From NCBI GenBank assembly GCA_011524395.1, contig WTKN01000030.1, forward strand, positions 1,943-35,396: a DNA stretch of 33,454 bases, written 5' to 3'. Position 1 is the stretch's first letter, and each line of letters opens with the position of its first letter. This DNA is from Moorena sp. SS36440bin_2. Lineage in GTDB: Bacteria > Cyanobacteriota > Cyanobacteriia > Cyanobacteriales > Coleofasciculaceae. Made by a program: the position numbers and the translations under genes. Shown here one piece after another: positions 1-8,007 of this stretch. Below the pieces are notes generated by a model. The model saw nothing but the letters and a program-made list of their open reading frames with translations. It did no database searches and was not told the DNA's origin.

Positions 1-1
1 C

Positions 2-1942
2 CGAATCAAAGGGGAGAAAGCACAGAATAGTGAAGAAGCCATCGCTTGTTACCAAGAAGTTCTTAGAGTTTATACCTTTGAGGCATTTCCTTATGAGTGG
101 GCAATAACACAAATTAATCTCGGTAATGCTTACGGTAACCGAATCAAAGGGGAGAAAGCACAGAATAGTGAAGAAGCCATCGCTTGTTACCAACAGGCTC
201 TTAGAGTTTATACCTTTGAAGCATTTACCCAAGAGTATCTAGATACTAAATATAACCTTGGTTTCGCTTACCAAGATGCTCAAAATTTCCCGGAAGCTTA
301 CAAAGCTTTTGATGCTGCCATTAAAACCGTAGAATTCCTGCGAGATGAAATTATTTATGGTTCTGGAGTAGAAGAATACAAGACCAAACTAGCTGAAAAG
401 TACAACCGAAGCTACCGAGGCATGGTAGAAACTTGCCTAGACTTAACTAATATCACAGAAGCCATTGACTATGTTGAACGGAGCAAAACCCGCAATTTAG
501 TTGACGAGATTCTCAGCCGTGACTTGAAAACCATCTTTCCCCCAGAAGTTGTCACTAAACTAGAACAATACAGGGATGAAATAGCAGCAGGTCAATATCA
601 AATCCAACAGGGCAAAGCTGACAATCCAAACGCCCTGGCACAACATCTCCAACAGTTGCGACAGGAGCGTAATGATTTACAAGACCACTATTTAGCTATC
701 GGTTCTAGCTTTAAGTTTGAGCAATTTCAGAATAATTTAGATGACAACACTGCCATTGTCGAGTTTTACATTACAGGGGATAAGCTACTCACGTTCATCT
801 TTACCCGCCAAACTCAACAACCCATAGTTTGGCAATCTGAGCCACAAGACTTAGACAAATTGGAAAATCGGATAGATGACTATCTGCTAAGCTACGACAC
901 CGAAAAAACTTATTGGCAAAACGAGCTGAGTAAATACCTACATGAGCTAGCTGATATTCTATCGATTGATGACATCATTCAGCAGATTCCCGAAAGGTGC
1001 GATCGCTTAATTTTAATCCCCCATCGGTATTTACATTTGTTGCCCATTCATGCTTTACCAATTACCAGTAAGCAGGGAGAAGGTAAAGCTAAAATTTTGA
1101 TGGAACAGTTTCCAGCAGGGGTAAGTTACGCCCCTAGCTGTCAACTACTGCAACTTGCTAAAACCAGAAAACACCCAAAAGAGTTTACCCACCTGTTTGC
1201 GCATCAAAATCCCAGTGCTGATTTAATTTACACTAACCTAGAAGTAGACGTAATCAAACGCTATTTCAATCCACCACCAGATACAGAAGTTCTTGTAGAA
1301 AACGCTGCCACCAAAGCCGTCATCGATAGCAAAGCTCTCAACACATTCCACTGTGCCCATTTTAGCTGTCACGGTTACTTTAACTACGAAGAACCACGGA
1401 AATTAGCTCTAATCCTGGCTAATGCCCACAAACCGGCATCTGCTGAACCCAATTCGGAGCGCTATTTACGGGTAAGTGACAAGGAAGTATTTGACCTAGA
1501 GAAATGTTTGACTATTGATGAAGTTTTTGAGTTACAATTAGAGCAATGTCGCCTGGTCACTCTTTCCGCTTGTGAAACGGGATTAATTGATTACAATAAT
1601 AGCAGCGATGAATACATTGGTTTACCCAGTGCTTTCCTAGTGGCCGGAAGTCCAGCAGTGGTTAGTAGCTTGTGGATGGTAAATGATTTATCCACAGCGT
1701 TGTTGATGATTAAATTTTATCAGAATCTACGAGAGCAGATGGCTTTAGCCGTGGCCCTTAATCAAGCTCAATTATGGCTGCGGGATAGCACCCAGTCTCA
1801 GTTGCTAGCCTGGAGTAGGCAGTTACCCCTACACAACTCTTTGATGAAAAAGATTGAACAAGCACTGGATTGGTTTAACCCAGATGAGCAACCCTTCCAA
1901 AACCCCTACTATTGGGCAGCATTCTGTGTAATTGGAGAGTAA
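2..1942 (+). CDS. TPR-CHAT domain protein (caspase-like protease), 5'-partial
   Basis: The frame is open from base 2, so the gene begins upstream of the window; the ATG at 422 is internal. The visible N-terminal part is tetratricopeptide repeats: two 46-residue units start at bases 2 and 140, with the ASN-SEE-AI-CYQ pattern and LG-AY helices of TPRs. The C-terminal half is a CHAT peptidase domain. The HFSCHG motif holds the expected catalytic His (codon 1370-1372) and LSACETG the catalytic Cys (codon 1571-1573), so the dyad is intact. TPR-CHAT proteins are caspase/separase-like proteases; in characterised cases the TPRs bind a regulator and CHAT cleaves a partner protein. Substrate unknown here. 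The stop lies 4 bases before the next ATG, so the two genes are almost certainly co-transcribed. Confidence 0.85.
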   Translation, partial: RIKGEKAQNSEEAIACYQEVLRVYTFEAFPYEWAITQINLGNAYGNRIKGEKAQNSEEAIACYQQALRVYTFEAFTQEYLDTKYNLGFAYQDAQNFPEAYKAFDAAIKTVEFLRDEIIYGSGVEEYKTKLAEKYNRSYRGMVETCLDLTNITEAIDYVERSKTRNLVDEILSRDLKTIFPPEVVTKLEQYRDEIAAGQYQIQQGKADNPNALAQHLQQLRQERNDLQDHYLAIGSSFKFEQFQNNLDDNTAIVEFYITGDKLLTFIFTRQTQQPIVWQSEPQDLDKLENRIDDYLLSYDTEKTYWQNELSKYLHELADILSIDDIIQQIPERCDRLILIPHRYLHLLPIHALPITSKQGEGKAKILMEQFPAGVSYAPSCQLLQLAKTRKHPKEFTHLFAHQNPSADLIYTNLEVDVIKRYFNPPPDTEVLVENAATKAVIDSKALNTFHCAHFSCHGYFNYEEPRKLALILANAHKPASAEPNSERYLRVSDKEVFDLEKCLTIDEVFELQLEQCRLVTLSACETGLIDYNNSSDEYIGLPSAFLVAGSPAVVSSLWMVNDLSTALLMIKFYQNLREQMALAVALNQAQLWLRDSTQSQLLAWSRQLPLHNSLMKKIEQALDWFNPDEQPFQNPYYWAAFCVIGE

Positions 1943-1946
1943 AATC

Positions 1947-2294
1947 ATGATTGATGACTCCCTACTTCTACTATTTCCCGAATTTCTAGACACCAAACCG
2001 GAAGTGTTTTCTATCGAAGACTTACAGGACTTAGATCAGACCTTAGCTCTGTTGCAGAGTAACCCACCAGAAAACCTTGAGGAAATTATCAGAAAGTGGT
2101 TTAAGGAACGGCTTACAATTAGGGATGAATTCAGAAAATTTGAGAAACAAAGAAAGGAGCTTGGCAAAGTTCCTCCCACGGAACCTATTCAGCCCGATCG
2201 CCTTTTTAATTGGTTTCAGGAATTGCGCCAGCAGGTGAAGGATAAACTTAATAGTAAAAGGAACGGGGAACAGGGAACGGGGAACAGGGAATAG
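1947..2294 (+). CDS. Small acidic helical protein downstream of CHAT protease
   Basis: A 115-aa protein starting at the ATG at 1947, preceded by GGAGAG at 1934-1939. A TTG at 1932 in the same frame would overlap the CHAT gene by four codons and is less likely. I do not recognise a family. The sequence is hydrophilic and helix-rich: an acidic first half (IEDLQDLDQTLALLQ) is followed by a charged segment (KEF/KFEKQRKELGK) that could form a coiled coil, and there is no membrane segment. The last ~12 residues (NGEQGTGNRE) are encoded by a heptamer repeat array (2259-2313), so the native C-terminus was probably shorter. Position suggests an adaptor or substrate of the CHAT protease; this is inference. 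Confidence 0.65.
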   Translation: MIDDSLLLLFPEFLDTKPEVFSIEDLQDLDQTLALLQSNPPENLEEIIRKWFKERLTIRDEFRKFEKQRKELGKVPPTEPIQPDRLFNWFQELRQQVKDKLNSKRNGEQGTGNRE

Positions 2295-2313
2295 GGAATA
2301 GGGAATAGGGAGT
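2259..2313 (+). repeat. Heptamer array GGGAACA/GGGAATA
   Basis: About seven tandem 7-bp units of the GGGAAYA type. The array begins inside the 3' end of the small CHAT-cassette gene and supplies its last codons and stop. Confidence 0.85.
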
Positions 2314-2400
2314 AGCGATGCAGGGCTGTTTCAAGCCCCGAATTAATTCCTGGGATATTTTTTAATTTTGAATTGATAATTTTGAATTGGAGCGAAGCGA

Positions 2401-3873
2401 TTGACCTCTAAAATCTATGCACCTAATGTCCATTTATTTGCCTTTCATCTAAAAACTAGTGAGCCAACTACCTTACTCTGGGATAAATCCAACGAGATTA
2501 TCTCTCAAAAATTTGGAGTGACTAAGCAGCTTGAAATTGAAGAAGAGTCAGGATATCGAGTAGACCTGCTCAAGGATAAAACTACTTATGATGTGGCTTT
2601 TCACTTTGGGAGTAACGTTACCCTAGATAATACTGCCCTGGCTGTTACTGGAGTTGCAACTCCCCTCAGAATTCAAGATACCTATGGCTTAGCCCTAAAC
2701 CTCCGCCGTCCTGAACTAGAGGACAATCAGACCGAACGCACCCAACCAGTGCCCTCCAGCTTTTTAGAACAATTGAACCCAGCAGGGTGCTTGATGCCTG
2801 AGGAAATTGGCAGTTCCCTTGGTCAAACTCTGGTCTTAACAGTTTGGTATACAGAACAAAAACGCTGGGTGCCCTGGAAATTACTGCAAAATCGCCAGGA
2901 ATTAAGACAACTGGCTGACGAGTGTTTGCGAGCCTTTATTCCTGCTCAAATTCCCTGTCCTCACTTCAATCAAGAAGGGGAATTATTCGGCAGTCCGATT
3001 TTTGAATACGGAGTTCCTAGTCAACCGGAAAAATACTGTCATATCCTGGTTTGGATTTTTTGGGAACCAGAAGCCAGTGATAAGTTTATCGATTACTATT
3101 CCAAGTTTATTAACCTATTTTGTTATCGAAATAAAGTCATCCGTGCTTATCAGCTTAATCGTCAGGTTTATCAGGTAATTAAAGATCAATATCAAACCAT
3201 TGAGGAGTATTTTGACGAAACCTTTCAACATTGGTCAGCTAGTCGAAGCTTGAGTCAAGGGAAGTTAGACAATTTCAAGGAGGAGATCAAATTACTTTCC
3301 CAAAAGGCCTTAGAGTACTCTCGCTTACTCCGAGATTTAGAGCATTATCGACTGACAATTACGATTAATGCTGAAAACTATCAGCGAGAACTGAGGGATA
3401 TTTCCAGCCAACTCCCCCAAGATGACCTGAGCTTTCTAGAAAGCTTTTTCAATGATTGCCGCCTCTTTCAAGAACAAATCCAATCAGATTTGGGCTATTT
3501 TGGCAATGGTACTGCACTACTGGAACAAGCCCTTAGTGCGATCCGAGGGCGAGTAGACATTGACCAGGCAGAACGGGAGAAACGATTACAACGTTCCATT
3601 GCCCTGGTGGGTACTGGTTTAGCGTTCAGTGGTATTTCTTCCCAAACCGCTGGTAAACCAGTAGAGTCTATTATCACCCAACTAGACCCAAAACAATCCT
3701 TAGATTGCCCCAGGGCTGGTTTTACATCTTGTATGTTTTACAGTGTTTTGTTTGTGCTATTTCATGTAGGGGTTGGTGTGATCGCTGCGTTAATTGTAAA
3801 TGAAATTATCAATTTGGTATCAAAAAGGGAGCAGGGAGCAGGGAATAGGGAACAGGGAATAGAAAAGTCATAG
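2401..3873 (+). CDS. 490-aa protein with C-terminal two-TM (CorA-like layout) in CHAT cassette
   Basis: Long plus-strand gene 106 bases after the small protein. The only plausible start is TTG at 2401, since an in-frame TGA lies at 2383-2385; GGAG at 2389-2392 is a possible ribosome site. I do not recognise a named family. Residues 1 to ~240 look like a mixed alpha/beta soluble domain, ~240-395 are strongly helical with heptad-like spacing, and two hydrophobic segments lie near the end (about 398-415 and 444-470) separated by a short loop with two Cys. A soluble domain, long helices and a C-terminal pair of TM helices resemble the CorA channel layout, but no GMN signature is present, so this is architecture only. 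The tail KREQGAGNREQGIE comes from a heptamer array. It could be the membrane effector of the adjacent protease (inference). Confidence 0.7.
   Translation: MTSKIYAPNVHLFAFHLKTSEPTTLLWDKSNEIISQKFGVTKQLEIEEESGYRVDLLKDKTTYDVAFHFGSNVTLDNTALAVTGVATPLRIQDTYGLALNLRRPELEDNQTERTQPVPSSFLEQLNPAGCLMPEEIGSSLGQTLVLTVWYTEQKRWVPWKLLQNRQELRQLADECLRAFIPAQIPCPHFNQEGELFGSPIFEYGVPSQPEKYCHILVWIFWEPEASDKFIDYYSKFINLFCYRNKVIRAYQLNRQVYQVIKDQYQTIEEYFDETFQHWSASRSLSQGKLDNFKEEIKLLSQKALEYSRLLRDLEHYRLTITINAENYQRELRDISSQLPQDDLSFLESFFNDCRLFQEQIQSDLGYFGNGTALLEQALSAIRGRVDIDQAEREKRLQRSIALVGTGLAFSGISSQTAGKPVESIITQLDPKQSLDCPRAGFTSCMFYSVLFVLFHVGVGVIAALIVNEIINLVSKREQGAGNREQGIEKS
3825..3862 (+). repeat. Heptamer array GGGAGCA/GGGAACA inside coding end
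   Basis: Five 7-bp units form the last coding bases of the two-TM protein gene and are read as REQGAGNREQG. Confidence 0.85.
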
Positions 3874-3874
3874 C

Positions 3875-3932
3875 TGACTTCTGACTTCTGACTTCTGACT
3901 TCTAACTTCTGACCCTAAGCGTAGCGCTATAT
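3875..3932 (+). repeat. Heptamer array TGACTTC plus palindromic head module
   Basis: Five to six TGACTTC units followed by CTAAGCGTAGCGCTATAT. On the minus strand this reads as an ATATAGCGCTACGC module followed by the heptamer array, the same order as at 6276, 22302 and 23941. It ends at the stop codon of the Rpn-family gene. Confidence 0.8.
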
Positions 3933-4840
3933 CATTGGTTATCCCGCAACCAATTCGACAAATCTACGGAGCTGGTAAAATCTGCCATAGCAACTCCTAA
4001 ACCTTCTAATTGTTCTAGAGATAATTGTTGAATTTCCTCTATAATTTCTGAGGGTATTGCACCCAGTTTGCCTTCTAGTTGACGGGATATCAGTCCCTGC
4101 ATTAATAATCTCCCTTCTTCCCGGCCTTCTTCCCGAGCTTGACGAATTTCACCTTTGCGGTCTTCCATAAATACTTCTCGTTTGTGTAATTCCTCCAAGT
4201 CTTTTCTACTCATATTGGCTTGATTAGCTATGGTTAGCGCCTGAGCAATTTCCGGGATTTCTGATAAGGTATCGGGGATTGCTTCTAAATTTGGGGCTTC
4301 CTTCATAAAATATATCCATTTCTCCGATGCCGTTTCTAAGTCTTCTAAACCCCGGGAAAATTTCGGCAGTTCCACAAACACCATGCTTAGGTGTTGGTTT
4401 CGATAGATAAAATTATCTTGTTCTTCTTGAAATACAAAACGAGTTAGGTATCGGTCGGTTTCCTCAAACATGGTGAAGTCGGTAATCGTTAAAGCAATCA
4501 CCGGCTTGAGCTTAGAATATCCTTCTCCATATTTTAATTGATTGCTATAGGTTTTGGCGAGATTATAGATTACTCGTTTGTCAAAAGCCGGAACATTTAA
4601 CACTTGCATTTCAATAATTACTGTCGAGCCGTCATTTAGAATCGCCTTGACATCCAGGTAGGTATCCTTTAACTCCGTAGTATAGCCAGCATTGTATGGG
4701 TCAATAATCTCTAAGTTATTTATCCTAGATTTTCCTTGATATATCAAAGCATCTAGAAAGCTGATCAGAACTTCTTTACTCTCAGAGGAACCAAAGATTT
4801 TCTTAAAAGCAAAGTCGGTTTTGGGGCTGATAAATCTCAT
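3932..4840 (-). CDS. Rpn family / PD-(D/E)XK nuclease-family transposase-like protein
   Basis: 302 aa, beginning MRFISPKTDFAFKKIFG, the hallmark opening of the Rpn (recombination-promoting nuclease)/PDDEXK_2 family, often annotated as a putative transposase. The nuclease core is visible as LDVKAI (catalytic Asp) followed by a strand with IEMQV (the E-x-Q variant of the D/E-x-K motif). The C-terminal part carries a charged helical stretch (REEGREEGR, ~235-243) and a LEGLGVAMADF tail typical of cyanobacterial members. The length is normal for the family. These genes are commonly multi-copy in cyanobacteria and are mostly uncharacterised; E. coli RpnA-type proteins cut DNA and promote RecA-independent recombination. 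It converges on the CHAT cassette, so it is not part of that transcript. Confidence 0.85.
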   Translation of the reverse strand: MRFISPKTDFAFKKIFGSSESKEVLISFLDALIYQGKSRINNLEIIDPYNAGYTTELKDTYLDVKAILNDGSTVIIEMQVLNVPAFDKRVIYNLAKTYSNQLKYGEGYSKLKPVIALTITDFTMFEETDRYLTRFVFQEEQDNFIYRNQHLSMVFVELPKFSRGLEDLETASEKWIYFMKEAPNLEAIPDTLSEIPEIAQALTIANQANMSRKDLEELHKREVFMEDRKGEIRQAREEGREEGRLLMQGLISRQLEGKLGAIPSEIIEEIQQLSLEQLEGLGVAMADFTSSVDLSNWLRDNQ

Positions 4841-4892
4841 GATTAATTATTGATTGGTGATGGGTGGGCGGGCTTTGAACCATAAAATCTGT

Positions 4893-5065
4893 ATATACCA
4901 ATTCTACGACTTGTGAGGTACAAATTTTTGGGTTTTAGGGAGCAGGGAGCAGGGAGCAGGGAGCAGGGAGCAGGGAGCAGGGAGCAGGGAGCAGGGAAGA
5001 GGGAAGTCGGAAGTGGAAAGAGAAAACAAATCATCTATACCTCATAGCTAATAGAAACGTTATAA
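4893..5065 (+). mobile_element. MITE-like element with heptamer core, diverged copy
   Basis: The layout matches the better copy at 8937-9076. AGGTACA lies 23 bases inside the left end, and its inverted counterpart (AGGTATA on the minus strand) lies 23 bases inside a right terminus of TTATAACG. Between them are TGGGTTTTAGGG and about nine GGGAGCA units. The left terminus has decayed, so the call rests on spacing and on the shared inner segment. Confidence 0.55.
4937..5000 (+). repeat. Heptamer array GGGAGCA x ~9
   Basis: A near-perfect 7-bp tandem array forming the core of the surrounding MITE-like element. Confidence 0.9.
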
Positions 5066-5204
5066 GATCAGTATTTTGTACCTAAAGCAGCCCATCTAAC
5101 TATTGTTTTTGTAATTATTTTATACTAAAATAGTACAAAAATACTTAATAATATATAACGGATTATATGGCAAGAAAAAACCGTCAGCATATGCTTATCA
5201 CAAA

Positions 5205-5229
5205 GCTGACCGCTGACCGCTGACCGCTG
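5205..5229 (+). repeat. Heptamer array GCTGACC
   Basis: Three and a half perfect GCTGACC units just downstream of dusA (which reads leftward). Confidence 0.85.
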
Positions 5230-5239
5230 TATACTTACC

Positions 5240-6262
5240 CTAGGGGATTTTATCTAAAGCTTCGCGAACGACATCAGAACCAACACCAACCAAGCAGGAA
5301 TTTTCGGTTATATGACGTTTCCAAGCTCTACTACCGGGTTGCCCTGCAAATAATTGCAGCATATGTCTGGTGATTTTGTTAAGCTTAAAACCTTTGGCTA
5401 CCCAGTGATCAATATAGGAAAACATGGCTTCGACAACCTGATGGCGAGTTGGGGGTATAACTGTCTCGCTATAGATATCACAATCAGCTTTGGCAAACAG
5501 ATAGGGATTGTCGTAAGCTGCACGCCCAATCATTACCCCATCGACATACTGCCGTTGTTCTTGCACTTGTTCAAGACTAGTGAATCCACCATTAATTTCC
5601 ACGAATAAGTAAGGTAACTCCTGCTTGAGACGATGGACGTCACTGTAACGTAAGGGTGGGACGTTGCGATTCTCTTTTGGACTCAAACCCTGTAGCCAAG
5701 CTTTGCGAGCATGTACAGTAAAATGCTGACAACCGGCTTCTGAGACAATGCGCACAAAATTAGCCATGTCTTCATAGCGGTCAAGGTGATCAATACCGAT
5801 ACGGTGCTTGACAGTAACGGGTATGTTCACTACTTTAACCATAGCCTCTACACAGCGTGCTACTTGTTCAGGCTGCGCCATCAAACAAGCTCCAAAATTT
5901 CCATTTTGCACCCGACTACTGGGACAACCAACGTTGAGATTAATCTGGTCATAGTCCATAGCTTCAGCAATTCGGGCGCATTCAGCTAATTCACTGGGAG
6001 TGTCACCACCAACTTGTAAGACTAGGGGTTTCTCTTGTGGGGAAAAGCCTAGCAAGCGTTCGCGATCGCCATGAAGAATTGCTGCACTGGTGACCATTTC
6101 GGTGTATAGTAAGGTCTGTCGTGTAATCTGGCGCATGAAATAGCGATAGTGGCGGTCAGTGCGATCCATCATTGGCGCAATACTTAAGGGATAACCGCTA
6201 CTAATAATTTTGGATTCAGTGGCAAGTGATTCGGGTGAAATAGCTGTACTCAGGGCAGTCAT
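5240..6262 (-). CDS. dusA: tRNA-dihydrouridine(20/20a) synthase DusA
   Basis: 340 aa, normal length for DusA. It reduces uridine to dihydrouridine at positions 20/20a of the tRNA D-loop, using FMN and NADPH in the cytoplasm. Visible signatures are the FMN-barrel opening LSIAPMMDRTDRHYRYFMR (~27-45), TEMVTSAAILHG, the NVGCPSSRVQNG...FGACLM segment whose last Cys is the catalytic acid, VKHRIGIDHLD, FTVHARKAWLQGLSPKENR (the A-subfamily signature) and EINGGF plus VMIGRAAYDNPYLF for phosphate binding. The gene lies 143 bases downstream of menE on the same strand, with a repeat module between them, so it may or may not share a transcript. Confidence 0.95.
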   Translation of the reverse strand: MTALSTAISPESLATESKIISSGYPLSIAPMMDRTDRHYRYFMRQITRQTLLYTEMVTSAAILHGDRERLLGFSPQEKPLVLQVGGDTPSELAECARIAEAMDYDQINLNVGCPSSRVQNGNFGACLMAQPEQVARCVEAMVKVVNIPVTVKHRIGIDHLDRYEDMANFVRIVSEAGCQHFTVHARKAWLQGLSPKENRNVPPLRYSDVHRLKQELPYLFVEINGGFTSLEQVQEQRQYVDGVMIGRAAYDNPYLFAKADCDIYSETVIPPTRHQVVEAMFSYIDHWVAKGFKLNKITRHMLQLFAGQPGSRAWKRHITENSCLVGVGSDVVREALDKIP

Positions 6263-6275
6263 GGGTTGAGGCAGT

Positions 6276-6324
6276 TATAGCGCTACGCGCAAGGCAAGAG
6301 GCAAAAGGCAAAAGGCAAAAGGCA
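6276..6324 (+). repeat. Palindromic head module plus heptamer array AGGCAAA
   Basis: TATAGCGCTACGCGC is followed directly by AGGCAAA units between menE and dusA. It has the same composite order as three other places in the window. Confidence 0.8.
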
Positions 6325-6405
6325 TGCAATAGGGATGCAGTAACGGAACAGGGGGTTTAACCCAAAGCGCGACTACATCAAGAAGCGATCGCATTTATCC
6401 CCAGC

Positions 6406-7944
6406 CTAACAATTTACCTTGAGCTGATTGATTTCGTTGAGTTTCAATTGACTTAACCCATCTCGCGCAATAACTTTCACCTGTTCATAATTCAATTTTC
6501 CTTGACCATTGCGCGGTAAAGATTCTACCGCGACCCAATTCTTGGGACACTTGAATTTACTTAAATTCCCCTCTACCTTCTGTTGCACGATCGCAACCGA
6601 AACCTGATCGGAACTAGGCACAAAAACAGCGGTTACCACTTGACCCCAATAGTCATCGGGTAAGCCAATCACACAAACATCACTCACCAGCCCTGTGCCA
6701 CGAATTACCTGTTCTACTTCAGCGGGAAACACATTTTCACCACCGCTAATAATTTTGTTACTGCGACGCCCAACAGTGTATAAGTAACCCTGTTGATCGA
6801 AATAGCCTAAATCGTCGGATTGTAGCGTTTGGAATCTGTTGGGCAATTTACTTAGCTCAGACTCTAGGGCGAGATTTGTGCTAGCGCTATAGTAGCCATG
6901 GCATAAGGACTTTGCCTCAATAGTAATCACACCAGTTTGATTAGCCTCCACCATTTCCCCAGTACCATTGCGAATGGTCACCTTAGCATGGGGTAACACC
7001 TGACCACAACTATTATTGTTAGCACTGTTACCACTGTTAGCACTGAGGAAATCTTCAGGTTTAAGGGTGACTACACCAGAAGCAGTTTCGGTCATGCCAT
7101 AGGTAAGAGCTAAAGGAATTCGATCCTGTCTTGCTTGTGTTAATAGGGATTCCCAAGCCGGAGCACCGCCTAACAAGACTGTCCGAAACCGGGATAACCA
7201 CTCAGCGGCATCTTGGTTGATGAGCTTGGCTAGTTGAGTCGGTACTAGAGAGATAAAAAATTCTTTGGGATCAATGTCTCGTCCTTCCCCAGCTTTCAAG
7301 GCTTTGAAGGGCAACATGACCATACGTCCACCGGTGGTTAGCGATCGCATAAACTGCATCAAACCACTGACATGATACAGAGGCAACACACAAAAGGAAT
7401 TCACTGGCTTGTTCCCAAAATACTCATGAAACCCTGCTACTGATGCCATCAAGGTTTCCCAAGTGTGAATGGCAAAGCGGATTTTGCCAGATGAGCCCCC
7501 TGTAGGAATCATAATGAGTCCTGAGGGGTTAATATTGATGATTGAATATTTATTATTGAGCCTTGAGTGTTGATTATTGAGTAGTGATGGCTCAATAATA
7601 CTGGCTAATTCTCCGATAATTATATCGGGATGGATTTGGTTAAGGACTTGTTGCCATTCTGGTTTTACCCAGTGGGGATTCCCTAAAAAGACATGACAAT
7701 TACTGGAAACAGCAGCTAGGAAAGCGGCGAGAAATTTAAGAGGACTTTGCTCTACTAAAAGAATTTTCGGTGCTTTTTCCTGGGAAAGTTGGGAGAATTG
7801 CTGACAGTATTGCTCAATGAGTTGGTTAAGTTGCTGGCTGTCATAACCAATCAGCAATTGTTCACCAGAACGTTGTTGGACATAGCTTAGGGGCTGTTGG
7901 ACGTATGAATCTTCCCCACATTTGCTCTTTAACGCTTCAATCAT
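6406..7944 (-). CDS. menE: 2-succinylbenzoate--CoA ligase MenE
   Basis: 512 aa member of the ANL adenylate-forming family. It activates o-succinylbenzoate with ATP and joins it to CoA in phylloquinone synthesis. Motifs: the phosphate-binding loop TGGSSGK (148-154), PLYHVSGLMQFMRSL, the YGMTETASG core, and the hinge region DDLGYFDQQGYLYTVGRRSNKIISGGENV split around the conserved Asp and Arg, followed by FPAEVE. A catalytic Lys is present near the C-terminus in NGQGKLNY. The stretch around residues 115-140 (SLLNNQHSRLNNKYSI) is low-complexity and repeat-like at DNA level. Third gene of the menG-menC-menE arm, 63 bases after menC. The general ANL fold is certain; the MenE assignment rests on sequence and context. 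Confidence 0.93.
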   Translation of the reverse strand: MIEALKSKCGEDSYVQQPLSYVQQRSGEQLLIGYDSQQLNQLIEQYCQQFSQLSQEKAPKILLVEQSPLKFLAAFLAAVSSNCHVFLGNPHWVKPEWQQVLNQIHPDIIIGELASIIEPSLLNNQHSRLNNKYSIININPSGLIMIPTGGSSGKIRFAIHTWETLMASVAGFHEYFGNKPVNSFCVLPLYHVSGLMQFMRSLTTGGRMVMLPFKALKAGEGRDIDPKEFFISLVPTQLAKLINQDAAEWLSRFRTVLLGGAPAWESLLTQARQDRIPLALTYGMTETASGVVTLKPEDFLSANSGNSANNNSCGQVLPHAKVTIRNGTGEMVEANQTGVITIEAKSLCHGYYSASTNLALESELSKLPNRFQTLQSDDLGYFDQQGYLYTVGRRSNKIISGGENVFPAEVEQVIRGTGLVSDVCVIGLPDDYWGQVVTAVFVPSSDQVSVAIVQQKVEGNLSKFKCPKNWVAVESLPRNGQGKLNYEQVKVIARDGLSQLKLNEINQLKVNC

Positions 7945-7971
7945 TTAACCAAATCACCTTAACACCCAAAA

Positions 7972-8004
7972 ACCTTGGCCTTTAGGCCACACTACGCGTT
8001 CAAC
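7972..8004 (+). repeat. Dispersed repeat (GGCC...CTACGCGTTC type) in menC-menE gap
   Basis: TTGGCCTTTAGGCCACACTA followed by CGCGTTC, a partly palindromic motif recurring in related forms at 22755-22783, 23170-23206 and 28330-28363. It fills most of the gap between menC and menE. Confidence 0.6.
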
Positions 8005-8007
8005 CTC

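Larger units (their letters stand above)
4841..5239. other. Intergenic region, repeat-rich
   Basis: No gene. It holds a diverged MITE-like element (4893-5065) with a GGGAGCA heptamer core, a short AT palindrome (5116-5132, TATTTTA-TAC-TAAAATA) and a GCTGACC array (5205-5229). An open frame on the minus strand here (4843-5034) is just translated heptamers. Confidence 0.8.

Noticed and set aside
2401-3873. Gasdermin partner of the CHAT protease
   Set aside because: The protein is about twice the usual bacterial gasdermin length and has C-terminal TM helices, not a gasdermin-like pore domain.
4843-5034. Minus-strand 63-aa open frame with a repeated Leu-Pro-Ala-Pro-Cys-Ser peptide
   Set aside because: It is simply the GGGAGCA heptamer array translated; no independent start signal or family resemblance.
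5205-5229. Possible operator or terminator downstream of dusA
   Set aside because: It is a direct 7-bp repeat without dyad symmetry or a T-run.
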